From: Artemia franciscana
Taxonomy: Eukaryota; Arthropoda; Branchiopoda; Anostraca; Artemiidae
DNA: 64,000 nt
Direction of reading: 5' to 3'
NCBI RefSeq assembly: GCF_032884065.1
Contig: NC_088867.1
Coordinates: forward strand, 744,001 to 808,000
The stretch's first letter is position 1; every line of letters begins with the position of its first letter. The translations under genes were made by a program, and so were the position numbers. The notes beneath the pieces were generated by a model. The model saw only the letters and a list, made by a program, of their open reading frames with translations. It had not been told where the DNA came from and searched no databases. Below, one piece after another: positions 1 to 10,633 of the stretch.

Positions 1-875
1 GGAAATTTATCCATGGTCCTATAGGGTAAGGCTGAAATGTAAAGAGTTCTGACAAAGATGCAACACATCTTGAAGCATCTAGTAAGAATAGTAATTGGAT
101 TAACAATGCTTTATAACCACTAGGGTCTTGCTTCATCAAGGTTTTATCTCTGAAGCCAAATTACCAAGCTAAGGTCAAGTCTAGGGCGTCATTAGCCTGT
201 GCAAGACAGGCCTAGAATACCAAAAACCCTTTAGATCCTAAGGAATATGCATAAGATTACTTACAGGTCACTGAAAAGCTAAGATTATTTCCACCATTTA
301 CAGTTTCCTTGTGTTTTCTCACATGTTTATCCATTTAAAAATAACATTGACGTCACTTCACTTGTCCTCAATAATTTTTTTTTTACGGGGTTAGAAAGTG
401 CAAGCCCACGGACAAGTAATCCTGAGTGTTCGAGAAGGTAATCCGAGTCCCCTCTGACGTCATGTGCATCTCATAAAACGCTTGGATTAGTAGATAAGTA
501 ATCGGACAAGTAAAAGAACACGGTGAGGCATAGTTCAATTTTTCCTACGAAAACGTTTTGTAAACAAAAGCATCCAGAAACAAAGCACAGGAAGTCTAAT
601 GGAAAAATAGAGCTGGCAATAAGTCAGGGCAAAGAATGTATAATTGTTTTAACAAATATGGATAATAATCGTTTAACAATCCAGTAAGTTATCTGAAATT
701 TTTTAAAAGCTCTACCTTGCTAAATATATTCTTTCTCAAATAGGATAGGCCTACCCCTTAACAGGAACTTGGTAATGCTCTGGTTTATGTTGCTAGATCT
801 ATATTGTCCCAATGCAATAGGATAAAATTTGGGATGAAGTGTGTTTTCCTATCATGTAAACAGTAGTTGTCTCAG
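1..875. other. Upstream flank, no gene seen
   Basis: AT-rich sequence with short, stop-ridden frames only. I see no recognisable domain, RNA gene or repeat here apart from mononucleotide runs such as the T run near 375. Confidence 0.5.
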
Positions 876-975
876 GGGTAAAATTCTAGTTGATTGACTT
901 TTTGCTATCTTGGAAAGGGGTTAGGTTTGGAAAATGGAACTTTTAGGAATGAGTCTAAAGTTATCCCAGAAAGCT

Positions 976-2103
976 ATTTGGTAAAATTCTAGTTGATTGA
1001 CTTTTGGCTATCCTGGAAAGGGGTTAGGTTAGGAAAATGAACATTTCAGGGATGGGTCTAAAGGTTAAAGTAGCCTAGCCTATGTCCCAGGAAGGTATTT
1101 TAAAGTACCCACCTCTACTCCTTCTCCCTCTAGTGGGCCCTGAAATTTGCCTACATGACAGGTCAATACCTATTGAAATTTTGAGAAAACAATGTTTTAC
1201 CTTAATTTTCAGTTACCAGTTGCCTTTTCTCTGCCTTTAGTTCTGAAAATGTAATTCCTGTTATTTGAGTAGAATTCCAAGCCAAATCAATGGGTTTTTT
1301 AAAACTTTGATTAGGAAATAAATTGGGATTGAGCAAAATAATTTTTGTTGTACTTCATTCAAGCAGAAGATCTATTTTGCAAGGTTTCACTTTTATAATG
1401 CACATATTTTTAAAGGTCATCAAAGGTCAGGGCCCTCTAGAGGGAGAAGGAATGGAGGTGGGTACTTCAAAATAGCTTGTAAAATTCTAGTTTAGTGACT
1501 TCTTGCTATCTTGGAAAAGGGTTAGGTTAAGAAAATGAAACTTTTGGGGATGAGTCTACCAGCTAAAGTATATCCCATGAAGGTATTTTAAAGTATCCAC
1601 TCCCTCTCCCTCTAGAGGGTCCTGACCTTTCATAACCTTTAAAAATATATGTGTTATAAAAATGAGACCTTGTAAAATAGATCTTGTGCTTGAATATAGT
1701 ACAACAAAATTAATTTCAGCTTCACAACTTTGCTCAATCCCTATTTATAAGGTTTTAAAGATATGCAAATATATTTCCTAAATTTTGAGAAAAAACAACA
1801 TTGAAATGGCTCAGAATTCTACTCAAATAACAGGAATTACATTTTCAGAACTAAATGCCAAGAAAAAGCAACTGGTAATTGAAAATTAAGGTAAAATGTC
1901 AGTTTGTCAAAATTTCAATAGGTATAGATCTATCATGTAGGCAAATTTCAGGGCCTCCTAGAGGGAGAAGGAGTGGAGGTGGGTACTTTAAAATACCTTC
2001 TTGGGACATACTTTAGCCTGTAGACTCATCCCCAAGAGTTTCATTTTCTTAAACTAATCCCTTTCTGAGATAGCAAGAAGTCACTAAACTAGAATTTTAC
2101 CAC
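976..2103. repeat. Large inverted-repeat (foldback) element, arms about 500 bp
   Basis: The sequence from 976 to about 1480 is matched in reverse complement by about 1575-2103. The outer end (starting GTAAAATTCTAGTT) reappears inverted at 2085-2103, and matching blocks follow inward, such as the tract CCTTCTCCCTCTAG near 1120 and its complement near 1958. The outer-end sequence also occurs in direct orientation at about 1483-1575, between the arms, and in a partial copy at about 880-962. The element is therefore composite rather than a simple palindrome. No coding potential is seen. Class unknown; a non-autonomous foldback DNA element is likely. Confidence 0.6.
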
Positions 2104-2106
2104 TGG

Positions 2107-2770
2107 CTTTTCAGTAAAGTGAATATATCACTTGATGCCTTTTTTATGCTCTTTGTGAATACAATAATTGCTTCTAACATAAATTCACATTTAAGCACTT
2201 TTTGAGCTCTTAAAAATGATGAACTTCAAAAAAAATATGACAGTTCATACAACTGACTTACCATTAAAGCAAACTAACCACTTGATGCCCTTTTTATGTT
2301 CTTTACAAATATAATAATTGTTTCTACCACAAATTCCAACTGAAGCACTTTTCAAGCTCTTAAAAATGACAAATTTTAATTAAAGAATGACTTTTTGCTC
2401 ATTTTCCACAAAATGATACTACATTTTTTCAGTGTCATCTTTTCCAACATTTAAGTGCTTAAATTTGAATTCAAGGTTGAAGCAATTATTATATTTGTAA
2501 AAGGCATCAAGTGATATGTTGGCTTTATTTGTAAGCCAGTTATATGAACTGCTATAATTGCACTTGCTGTCCAATCTTGGACAAAGGGTCTTAAAGTTAG
2601 AACAAAGTATCTAAATCACAGATAGGCCTTATCTTAGATATATTTAATTGAGCATAAGGGAAATGTTTATAAATTGTAAGCATTTTAAATTACTGACCAA
2701 GAAATAAGGTGAACTTGCAACTGAATGCCATTTTATGCTCTTTCCAATTAGAATAATCACTTTACTCTCA
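2107..2770. repeat. Diverged repeat cluster, direct and inverted
   Basis: A block of about 110 bp containing CACTTGATGCC and TTTTTATG occurs at 2107-2220 and again at 2262-2370. A reverse-complement copy lies at about 2445-2540 and a weaker one at 2715-2770. The copies differ at many positions, so this is an old repeat. Function unknown. Confidence 0.45.
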
Positions 2771-2929
2771 AATTCAATTTTAAACCACAATTTTCAATTT
2801 TAATCTATACAACAGGGTTAGAAAATGTAATTCTTACTTCATCACATACAGATTATTAATACATTGCAACTGCAGCTCCACTGTACTTTACCCCCTCCCC
2901 CTTGTCCGCAAAAAAGGATTGCCTTGTCC

Positions 2930-3240
2930 CCTTGTCGGTCAAAAAGGATGATCTTTTGCAATCTGTCATCATTTATCTGCAGAATATGTCCTAGCCATCT
3001 CAACCATTCTTGCATCATGGCCCTAGAAAGTGGGATAGAACCCCACATTTTTTTTTTAATTTACTGTTTGAACTATTATCAGTGAGATGGATATCCAGCA
3101 GAATCTATTGGCAATTCCTCTGCATACTATCATCCAAAAAATCTTTCAAAGTGAGCATGTTTCAAAACAATGCTTCACCACTTTCGTTAGTGTAGTTGCT
3201 AATATTCTAAACTTGGTTTGCAAGCATGTCTTCCTAATAC
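2930..3240 (-). mobile_element. RTE-like LINE, 3' ORF2 fragment
   Basis: The minus strand encodes a degraded form of the segment that follows the reverse transcriptase, including GSIPLSRAMMQEWLRWLGHI. It aligns by eye with the better copies at 10138-10633 and 39367-40672. Several stops and indels are present, so this is a dead 5'-truncated copy. Confidence 0.6.
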
Positions 3241-3339
3241 CATGAACCTTAAATTGCAGCTTGAGCAATCTAAGGATTTTTCCTTGTGAAGCCCTAGAGT
3301 GGGTGCTCAAAAAGCTGTTTATAGTTTCATTTAGTGATC

Positions 3340-3725
3340 AGGTGCATTTGGATGGTCAGTAGCTTCCCAGTCAAATTTTTTAATCCTTTGAGGAGCACTC
3401 AACATCCAGCCTTAGTTGGAAAATGTAAACAGAGTCAGTGTTAACTATATCTTTAGAAAGTTTGGTTCCAATTGTTGACCATCCACACATAAAATTATTG
3501 AATGCAGAATCATGTTAGTGTAGACTGCTTTATAAGTTTCAGCTAATGATCTCTGGTTTTTGAAGCAAGAGCAACAACAGGAAATAATGCTGGGAGAGTG
3601 TTGGCCTCCATTAGCTTGTATGCTATAATGGCATCACCTTCTTTTCTCCCATATACAAGTTTTAAGAGTTTCAGCCTATCTAGTTTTGCAGGGTATAGAT
3701 GGTCTTGCATGCTGAATACCATTTT
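3340..3725 (-). mobile_element. CR1/L2-like LINE, C-terminal fragment of ORF2
   Basis: Read on the minus strand across frameshifts, this stretch gives the conserved order found at the end of CR1/L2-type ORF2 proteins: a YPAKLDRLKLLKL-like helix, an RKEGDAIIAYKLM block, a TRDH block and a VWMVNNWN block. Only this tail is present and the frame is broken. The clade is inferred from motif order only. Confidence 0.5.
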
Positions 3726-4297
3726 GGTGGCATGCCTTCCATAGGTGGCATGCCTATAAAGTAATTATAAGAAAACCAAAGGAAAATGAGCAGGCTAGGG
3801 AAAAACTATGGAAATAATGTGTGCTGCCCTATTGTTGGCTACCTGCCAATAGATTTTGACTCTTAATAAGGAAAATATAAGTTTTAATTTGTAATTGAGT
3901 GACCCCTTTCCAGTATTCCACATGATTTGGTTAGAGCAACAGAAGAAAAATCAAATTTTTTATAGTAATGAATTGTTAGTAAATAACAATCTTTGTCAAT
4001 AATGAAAGTATAAGAGCCTAACTAGAGAAAAGATCCAATCAAAGAATCAGCTCTTTATCATGATCCCAAATATGTACTTGTTTATTAGTAATTATTAAAG
4101 TTATTAGTGCACAAGAAAGTTTATATAATTATGGAAAACAACTTAATAAGGGGCAATTTTGGTAAAAATATCCTGTCATCTTTTGCTTACATTGCATGAG
4201 TACCCATGAGCTGATCTATGAAGTCACTATAATCAGAATGCTTCTCCTGAACAGAATGCTCAGAATTTATGTATTTTCCCTCTGAACAGATATATTT
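3726..4297. other. No gene seen
   Basis: AT-rich sequence between two LINE fragments, with no recognisable coding or structural feature. Confidence 0.4.
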
Positions 4298-5155
4298 TGT
4301 GCTGGTATGGTATACCAGACAAATACATTAAAGCAATTAGTGCTATGTACAAGAATAACTCTGCTGCAGTTAAGGTAGGAAATGAGGTTAGCAGCTGGTT
4401 TTGAATTAAATCAGGAGTTAAGTAAGACTGTGTTCTATCCTGCTTTATATGGATCATTTGGATTTGAAAATTAATGTTCAGAAGACTAAATCACTCAAGC
4501 TAGGAATATGTGAAGATGAAAAGGGGACATTGGGTAACAAAAAGATTGATCAGGTCAGGAGGTTCTCTTACCTTGGTAGTATTATTAGTGAAGATGGTAG
4601 TAGCAGTGAAGATGTTAAAAGTAGAATAGCCAAGGCTCAGGGTGTTTTTTCACAGTTAATAAAAGTTTAGAAGAATTGGAAGATAAAGTTTGCAAATCAA
4701 GATTAGAATATTGGAAGGTACAGTGATGATAGGGGTCAAATATAGCTCTAAAGCATGGACGGTTTGAAAAGTGGATGAAGATTCACTAGATGTTTTGCAG
4801 AGAAATTGTCTACAGATTGTTCTGGGTACCCAGCTGACTGACCATATTTCAAACTGTAGACTGTACAAAAAATGTGGTGGGTCGAGATGGCTAGGGCAGA
4901 TTCTGCAGATAAAGGCTGACATATTGCCAAAGAATGTCCTTTTTGGCCAACTGTCTAGGGCTAAATGGAAAGCAGGTTGTCCTTGTCTAGGGTTGTGGGA
5001 TGTCATAAAAAAGAATAAAGGAAATGGGAACTTCCTGGGATGGTGTAAGGAGGAAGGCTTTGAATAGATTGAGATGGAGGATGAGCATGCATAGCTGTGT
5101 TTGCCTCGTATGGCTTGGTGCTGTGGTGTGTTGTTTGTAGTAGTACTAGTAATAT
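4298..5155 (+). mobile_element. RTE-like LINE, internally deleted copy
   Basis: The plus strand reads through the reverse-transcriptase region YGIPDKYIK, then VKVGNEVSSWF. It next jumps, with the YADD catalytic block deleted, to INVQKTKSLKLGI, FSYLGSIISEDG and SSEDVKSRIAKAQGVFSQL, and ends in a degraded C-terminal part. A short TAG-rich tail at about 5130-5150 marks the 3' end, as in the other copies of this family. Frameshifts and stops show it is inactive. Confidence 0.7.
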
Positions 5156-6430
5156 ACTTACAAATTTGCAGCAGTCTATAACCATTGCTATTTTCCATTC
5201 ATACACCAAATTTAGCTAGGCTATAGTTACATCTATCCTTATTTAATTTCTACAAAACCTGGCATTAAACACCTGATAAAAAAAATACCATATTTCTGCC
5301 TGGTATCCTGTCTATTTATTCCTGTAGTTGCTATTAAAATTCATTTGAGTCACTACTATCTTTATCAGTTAGTTCTTCAAGGCTATATACTACTATTGCT
5401 GATGCCTTATGCTTTTTAGCCATAAAGTGAGCAAATTTAAAATCAATAAATTTTTTAAATTGTGAATCAGTTTAAAAAGTAGATTGTGTTGGATGTATGT
5501 ATTGTAATAAAAACCTATGTTTTGTCGTTTATTGCTGGTTATGGTTTCTATTGACTAGGGGTGCCTTTTACTTACAGTTTGTTAGTATAACTGCTCAATT
5601 AAGGGCTGTCTTAAATTTGAGAAGACTGCCTCTCACCTTTGGCTCTTATTTTTAAGTTGAGGTTTAATACGTGCATAATAATGCTTTAAAATTGGCTTTC
5701 ATTGGCAAATTTTTTTTAAATGGGTGGGGTGCAGTCAGAAATAAAAGACAAGTAATTTTAGGTTTTTCATTTTGATAATTCTCAAGGGGAGTTCTTTGAA
5801 CTTTTTTTTTTGTACAGTTAAGTGGATGAATCTAATTGTTAAAATTATTTCTCCAATAAGATGGAATTGTCATGATACAACATCCATAAAACAGGCAGTC
5901 TAAAATTATTCCTCAGAATGACATCATATTAAGAGGGATATTCTCCCTCCATCCTATATTTATTTGAAGGCATACTAAAAAACAGAAAATGGCACAAAAA
6001 TGTAGTTTTGAGGCTTCTGGTCCAACCAACTACAGAAAGTTCCACTAGCTCTCTTTCTTAATAGCTGATGCTCAACTGTGCACAATATTATGAAGCCTCA
6101 TGAATCAACTCAATTAAATCAAGTGTAAAATTAAATATTAACTGTTTGTTTGTATGGACTGAATGTTTCTTTTGGAAATTTTAATATTTTCTTTCTTTTG
6201 TGATTTTTAAGCTGTATAACTGAAAACAAAGGTTACAACAATGTAATACAGTGAAAACTATAAGCAAAGCATAAGTTACATTCATATCACATGAAAATAT
6301 TGAGGTATATTACATCTCCCGTCTCATCAACAATAAAGAAAAAAACAAAGACCAAACAAAATATAAATTTTACATTGTCTTTCATTCAAACCAATATCTC
6401 TTCTTACTGCACTATAAACTAAGCTAAAAA
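5156..6430. other. No gene seen
   Basis: AT-rich sequence with short frames only. No domain, RNA gene or repeat family recognised. Confidence 0.4.
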
Positions 6431-6680
6431 TTAGTTCACTAATGACTTCACATTTCTCACAAATAAACACAGTACTTTAACTTTTTTTTCCAATTGAGCC
6501 TTAGGGGGGGGGGCTTTAACTACTCTTCTGAAACAGGCCACTGTACCTAGTAATGCGCCACTGTAACTTTGATTCTGTGCTTTGGGGCTTGACTCTGAGG
6601 TTTGAAGAGGAGCAGTGTTAGATGGACTGTTGCATGAGGTAAAGACATTGTTTGGGGCTACCACTGGGCGTAACTATGGG

Positions 6681-8279
6681 ATGGTATCTGTGTTGCTCTG
6701 CTGAGGCTGCTCTACATCTGTGTTGTCTGGGAAAAGTGTTAGGGACTTTTGACTTTGGCAATAGATCTTTTCCTGGGTTTGTACAATATATGATCTTGGC
6801 AGCTCAATACAATAGCTGATGGCAAAGATTTTCCTTGGGTCTAGGCTTGAATGTATTGCCCTTGCTTCAATTCTTGAATTTTTTTTGCCTGACAGTTGTG
6901 GTACTTTTTCTGCCTCAGTTGCCACCCCATGTGTTTTTTAGTGAATTTATTCCTAGGAAAAACTTGAAGAGCTAGATGTCCAAGGGTACAAGGTATGGTG
7001 GAGCACGAGTTGCTACTCATCAATAACTGATCAGGGCTGCTATTTTGTCTACTGGAGTACTTCTATACCCAGGAAGGGTGTTGCTCATTTCATTTTTTTT
7101 TGCAAAATCATGTCTTTTTTGTCATGTTTTTGCTATGCTAACAACCTTTTCAGCCAAACCATTTGACTGGGCAAGGTATGGACTGATCAATCTGTGATCT
7201 AATGACCACTTCTTTGTAAGGTCTTTGAATATCGAAGAGGTAAAATGTGGGCCATTATCTGAAGTTACAATGCAAGGGTTGACATATCTTGCAAAATGGT
7301 CTTTTAGCTGGGATGTGACCTGTTGGAAGGATGTGCTTTTCTCTAGATGATCAACTATAATGGTGAACCGTAATCAGAAACTGGTCTCCTTCTGGACAGG
7401 ACAGGTCTACTCCAACATGTTCCTTTAGGTGGTTATGTGTGTCAAGGCAAGGAGAGATTCTTTTGGGTTCTTCCTTTTGGATGGTATCTGTGTTGCTCTG
7501 CTGAGGCTGCTCTACATCTGTGTTGTCTGGGAAAAGTGTTAGGGACTTTTGACTTTGGCAATAGATCTTTTCCTGGGTTTGTACAATATATGATCTTGGC
7601 AGCTCAATACAACAGCTGATGGCAAAGATTTTCCTTGGGTCTAGGCTTGAATGTATTGCCCTTGCTTCAATTCTTGAATTTTTTGCCTGACAGTTGTGGT
7701 ACTTTTTCTGCCTCAGTTGCCACCCCATGTGTTTTTTAGTGAATTTATTCCTAGGAAAAACTTGAAGAGCTAGATGTCCAAGGGTACAAGGTATGGTGGA
7801 GCACGAGTTGCTACTCATCAATAACTGATCAGGGCTGCTATTTTGTCTACTGGAGTACTTCTATACCCAGGAAGGGTGTTGCTCATTTCATTTTTTTTTG
7901 CAAAATCATGTCTTTTTTGTCATGTTTTTGCTATGCTAACAACCTTTTCAGCCAAACCATTTGACTGGGCAAGGTATGGACTGATCAATCTGTGATCTAA
8001 TGACCACTTCTTTGTAAGGTCTTTGAATATCGAAGAGGTAAAATGTGGGCCATTATCTGAAGTTACAATGCAAGGGTTGACATATCTTGCAAAATGGTCT
8101 TTTAGCTGGGATGTGACCTGTTGGGAGGATGTGCTTTTCTCTAGATGATCAACTATAATGGTGAACCGTAATCAGAAACTGGTCTCCTTCTGGACAGGAC
8201 AGGTCTACTCCAACATGTTCCTTTAGGTGGTTATGTATGTCAAGGCAAGGAGAGATTCTTTCGGGTTCTTCCTTTTGAA
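6681..8279. repeat. Tandem duplication of about 800 bp inside the Gypsy pol
   Basis: Positions 6681-7480 and 7481-8279 are head-to-tail copies, nearly identical by eye, differing by a few substitutions and small indels (for example the T run near 6880 versus 7681). Each copy carries the integrase core and C-terminal region. The high identity shows the duplication is much younger than the decay of the element. Confidence 0.85.
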
Positions 8280-8450
8280 TGTTTGACAAGCCCGGCAATT
8301 TTTACATATTTTTCAATACTCCTGATCATGCTTGGCCAATAGACAATGGAGCTAGCCCTTTACTTGGTTTTTGCAATGCTGAGGTGAGAAGCATACATAC
8401 TTTTCTGGATATTTAGATGAAGGCTCTTGGGGATCACCAAGTGACCTCCT

Positions 8451-8845
8451 TTGAGAATGACTCCTTCAACAACTGTGAGTTCACGCCTGGAATTGAAATG
8501 CTGCATTATGAGAACTGGTTTCAGAGCCTCAGTTTATGACCAGCTTGACTTAATTTTATCCACAAGACATACTGAAGAAAGGTGTAATAATGTTTTTTGT
8601 TTCAATTCAAAAAGCCTTGCAGGACTGATGGTAACGTGGCTCATAATAGAGTAAAAATATGCTATGATTTCCTTATGAAGATTTTTTGTTTTTGCCTTGA
8701 AGGTAGGAGCAAGACAGCACGTTTGGGACAGGCATCTCTTTTCCAGGTCGAAAAATGATTGGGAAGTCATATGGCTGGATCTGGAGCACCATTCTTTGTA
8801 GAAAAGAGGATGACTTCTGCATTGGTCAATCAATAAGTGTTTCAA
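8451..8845 (-). pseudogene. Degraded Gypsy segment between RNase H and integrase
   Basis: Positionally this is the RNase H to integrase linker of the Gypsy element. A 103-residue minus-strand frame (8534-8845) is open and contains several Cys/His residues, but I recognise no definite domain in it. Confidence 0.35.
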
Positions 8846-9082
8846 GCAGTTTGTGGTTAGTTACTATGATGAACCCTTGGTCATATAAACATTGTGAAAG
8901 TGATGGATTTTAAAAATGATTGTGTAAAGTTTCTGTTGAATCTGAGAGTAGTTCTGTTCTGTTGCACTCAAGGATCATGAAGTAAATGAGATGAAATTAT
9001 CATTTTGAATAAGAAACACTCCCAGCCTTGACTTGGATGCATCAAACTGTAGCTCTATGTTTCCATTTCAAGAATTAAAGAG

Positions 9083-9526
9083 GTATATGGTGCCGCAAAT
9101 CAACTTTTTCATCATGTTAAAGACATTGTCATGAATTTCTCCCCATTTAAACTTCTGCTGCTTTGAAAGAGTTCTTAGTGGCTTGTTCTGGTAGGACATA
9201 TTTGGAATTTAACATGACAGGTAGTTCAGCATCCCTAACAAAGTCTGAATTTTTTCATGGTTGCTTGGTGAGGGCATTTCTTTAAGAGCTTTAATTTTCT
9301 CTGGATATATGGTGCTGTGAATTGACTTTTTCATCATGTTAAAGACACATATAATGAATTTCTCCCCATTTAAACTTCTGCTGATTTGAAAGAATTCTTA
9401 AAGGCTTGTTCTGGTATGACATATTTGGAATTTAACATGACAGGTAGTTCAGCATCCCTAACAAAGTCTGAATTTTTTTATGGTTGCATGGTGAGGGCAA
9501 TTCTTTCACAGCTTTAATTTTCTCTG
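9083..9526. repeat. Tandem duplication of about 222 bp inside the Gypsy reverse transcriptase
   Basis: Positions 9083-9304 and 9305-9526 share long matches (CTTTTTCATCATGTTAAAGA, ATGAATTTCTCCCC, AACATGACAGGTAGTTCAGC) in the same order. The copies are more diverged from each other than the 800-bp pair, so this duplication is older. Confidence 0.75.
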
Positions 9527-10053
9527 GGTTGTGATGGACACCATCCTTAGAGATCACATTTCCAAATCAAGGTTCTGGACTCCAACTTGAGTATCAGACT
9601 AGAGAAATAAGGGTTCTGTATGTACACCTGTCTTCAACCAAGGCCATGCCCAAAGGTCGTGGATTAGATTTTTCCAGAAATTTCCATTTTTGACACAACT
9701 TGAAATGGTTTCTTTTTTATGTTACCTATGCAAAATGTATTTCAATAAATTTATTCAGACTATCTCAAAAAAGGAACCTACTGTGATTTGACCCTAAAAT
9801 AATTATAATTACATCAAGCAATCCATTTCTTTCTAGCTGTTTCATTTGAAAACTAGTGGCGGAATTTTATGTTGTTTTTCATGATATACCTAATTATTTT
9901 TCTTTTTTTTTTGAGCTAACTGATGTCAACAACCAGGTGAGCCAGGATTGTGTTCTGTTTATTTATCTATATCTTCTTGTCAAATATTTAACGCTATAGG
10001 ATTTTTATTACATGTTTAAGTTAAGTTGATGGATGAATTATACAAGTGGTTTA

Positions 10054-10054
<1 letters not shown>

Positions 10055-10134
<80 letters not shown>
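10055..10134. repeat. (TA)n microsatellite
   Basis: About 40 uninterrupted TA units. It abuts the 3' tail of the RTE-like copy, so it probably grew from that element's simple-repeat tail. Confidence 0.95.
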
Positions 10135-10135
<1 letters not shown>

Positions 10136-10633
10136 TACTAATAATAATAATAACTCACTGCAGCACCAAGCCACCTGAGGCCAACACAGCTACGCACGCT
10201 CCTCCTCCGACCTAATCTATTTAAAGCCTCCCTCTTTACACCCTCTCAGGAAGTTCCCATTTCCTTTAAATCTTTATTTATGACATCCTCCCAACCCAGA
10301 CAAGGACGACCTACTTTCCGTGTAGCCCCAGACGGTTGGCCAAAAAGGACAATCTTTGGTAATCTGTCATCCTTCATCTGTAGAACGTGGCATAGCCATC
10401 TCAACCTTTCTTTCATTATATCCCTAGAAAGCGGAATTGAACCACATTTTTCGTACAACCTACTGTTTGAAATACGGTCAGTCAGCCGGGTACCCAGAAC
10501 AATCCGTAGGCAATTTCTCTGGAAAACATCTAGTAAATTTTCATCTGCTTTTCGGAGCGCCCATGCTTTAGCGCCATATTTGACCACTGTCATCACTGTA
10601 GCTTCCAATATTCAAATCTTGGTTAATCTTGGA
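10135..10633 (-). mobile_element. RTE-like LINE, 5'-truncated copy
   Basis: The minus-strand frame 10608-10246 carries the ORF2 C-terminal segment (VVKYGAKAWALRKADENLLD, then LRWLCHVLQMKDDRLPK, then GRPCLGWEDVINKDLKEMG). It ends early because a conserved Trp codon has become TGA. The 3' end is a TTA/TAG trinucleotide tail followed by the TA array. Similarity to the 39.4-40.7 kb copy stops at 10633, the point of 5' truncation. Confidence 0.85.

Larger units (their letters stand above)
6431..9700 (-). mobile_element. Gypsy-type LTR retrotransposon pol pseudogene
   Basis: Read from high to low coordinates on the minus strand, the order is that of Gypsy pol. A reverse-transcriptase thumb segment (IQTLLGMLNYLS) lies at about 9230-9530. 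An RNase H start (FDASKSRLGVFLIQ) lies at about 8975-9058, then the integrase zinc-finger region (YWPSMIRSIEKYVK) at about 8280-8345. The integrase core follows, with SDNGPHFTSS at about 8045 and 7250 and SNGLAEK downstream. A C-terminal segment ends with RRVVKAP near 6525 and a stop at 6431. Many frameshifts and stops break it. I found no LTRs. Two internal tandem duplications (separate entries) enlarge it. Confidence 0.75.
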
